Made by a program: the position numbers and the translations under genes. From the NCBI GenBank assembly GCA_903632075.3, contig CAHIKZ030005198.1, positions 879,001-943,000 on the forward strand: DNA of 64,000 bases, written 5' to 3'. Position 1 is the first letter of the stretch, and each line of letters opens with the position of its first letter. Below the pieces are notes generated by a model. That model was not told the origin of the DNA. It was given only the letters and a program-made list of their open reading frames with translations, and did not search any database. This document shows positions 63,171-64,000 of this stretch, piece by piece. This stretch comes from Acanthosepion pharaonis (taxonomy: Eukaryota > Mollusca > Cephalopoda > Sepiida > Sepiidae).

Positions 63171-64000
63171 ACATTTCTAAATATTTTGCTGACATAGATT
63201 CATTGGTTGTATACAAAACAATGTAGATTTGGTATTTAAAGCAATCAACAATAAACTTCACCCGATTGACCTCTATCCTTCCACTATCACTACTGACAAA
63301 TTGGCAGTGTTTAACCTTTGTGCCCAACTAAAAGACAAAAAAAAAAAAAAAAAAAGTGTGACAAAAGGACATTTATTCCTTTGACACTGCTGTTTTTTTT
63401 TTTTTTAATTCTATCAACAATGTTTGTTTACAAGATTATAAAAAAAATATGTAAACCAAATTCAATGCGATATTTATAAAGGTCAATCAGCTAAGTGACA
63501 AATTTTATATTTGTATTAATCCTATTAAAGCTCTATCTCTTATATTGAGCACCTTATAGCAAAAACTGCTTGCCCTAAATGTCCTTTCTTTCAGGTTTCT
63601 ACTGACTGACAGCATTTCTGAATTTACACTATCGTTGCTATTGCTATTATTTTCCATTTTATAAAGAAACAAGTTTGAAAAGAAATCTTTTTATTAAAAA
63701 ATTTATAAAAAATTACAAAATTATCAAAATATGTAAACCAATTACAATGCAATATTTGCAACAAAATTTACAGATATTCTGTAATTATAAACAAGGATAA
63801 CTTTGTCTGTCCAATGAATAAGGAGACACACTCAAAATATTTGTGGTCTTGCCTACAATCTAAAATTAAAAGAATGTTTAGTTCAGAGGAAGAGATGCTC
63901 TCAGCTTATTTTAGGGAATTTAAGTGACTAGAGCAAATGAAAGAAAAACTTATAAAATGCATTTTTTAAAAAAATTTTATAATTAGTTACTCATCATTAT
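63171..64000. other. No recognised gene
   Basis: AT-rich to the window end with A and T homopolymers at 63336-63353 and 63393-63408. Confidence 0.45.

Overview
The window looks like animal nuclear DNA from a cephalopod, most likely an octopod. It is very AT-rich, has long (TA)n tracts every few kb, carries tRNA-derived SINEs of the type I associate with octopus and squid, and holds many decayed LINE 3' ends. I find no host protein-coding gene, no functional RNA gene and no CRISPR array. The species call is inference; the repeat content is read directly from sequence.

Nearly everything recognisable is mobile DNA. LINE families were named here by shared sequence. A is a jockey/CR1-like end with FKSRVN. 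B is an RTE/I-like end with GHIxRKEGLENLTLTGH and ATKDRKLWRAMIANVLKGH. C is another jockey/CR1-like end with FYKYFHG. D carries a reverse transcriptase with a YADD box. K is a short RT-terminal fragment. M carries C2H2 fingers. SINEs include a long tRNA-headed type (6.6, 41.0, 51.6, 56.7, 57.2 kb), a second type ending in a shared 3' tail (16, 20, 24.7, 30.9, 47.4, 60 kb), a 136-bp type inside a LINE (28.5 kb), and two copies in which a 5S rRNA sequence is fused in front of the tRNA head (24.7-25.1 and 30.9-31.3 kb). DNA transposons include two Helitrons (40.0 and 50.3 kb), two mariner-like relics (47.8 and 58.4 kb), Tigger/pogo-like MITEs, a hAT-like end and a 41-bp TTAA-flanked piggyBac-like element.

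Layout: 0-9.5 kb holds TA tracts, foldback elements and a LINE D reverse transcriptase broken by two later insertions; 10-15 kb holds hairpins, a zinc-finger LINE end, MITEs and a 27-bp minisatellite; 15-21 kb is a patchwork of local duplications; 21.6-22.6 kb is a tandem array of palindromes with a MITE inside it, then a 295-bp polypurine tract; 23-36 kb is dense in LINE A, B and C ends with nested SINEs; 37-41 kb has a 490-bp direct duplication, a possible LTR, a Helitron and TA-flanked elements; 41.4-43.3 kb is quiet; 43-54 kb is mixed LINE, foldback, mariner, Helitron and SINE; 54-64 kb is sparser.

The pattern most worth following is that many TA-flanked or inverted-repeat elements carry a hammerhead-ribozyme-like core (CUGANGA, a small hairpin, then GAAA) on one or both arms. 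Penelope-like retroelements are known to carry such motifs in their terminal repeats. Several unrelated-looking foldbacks here may be degenerate Penelope-type termini. The 5S-tRNA fusion SINE and the SINE/LINE pairs that share a 3' tail are the next strongest leads.
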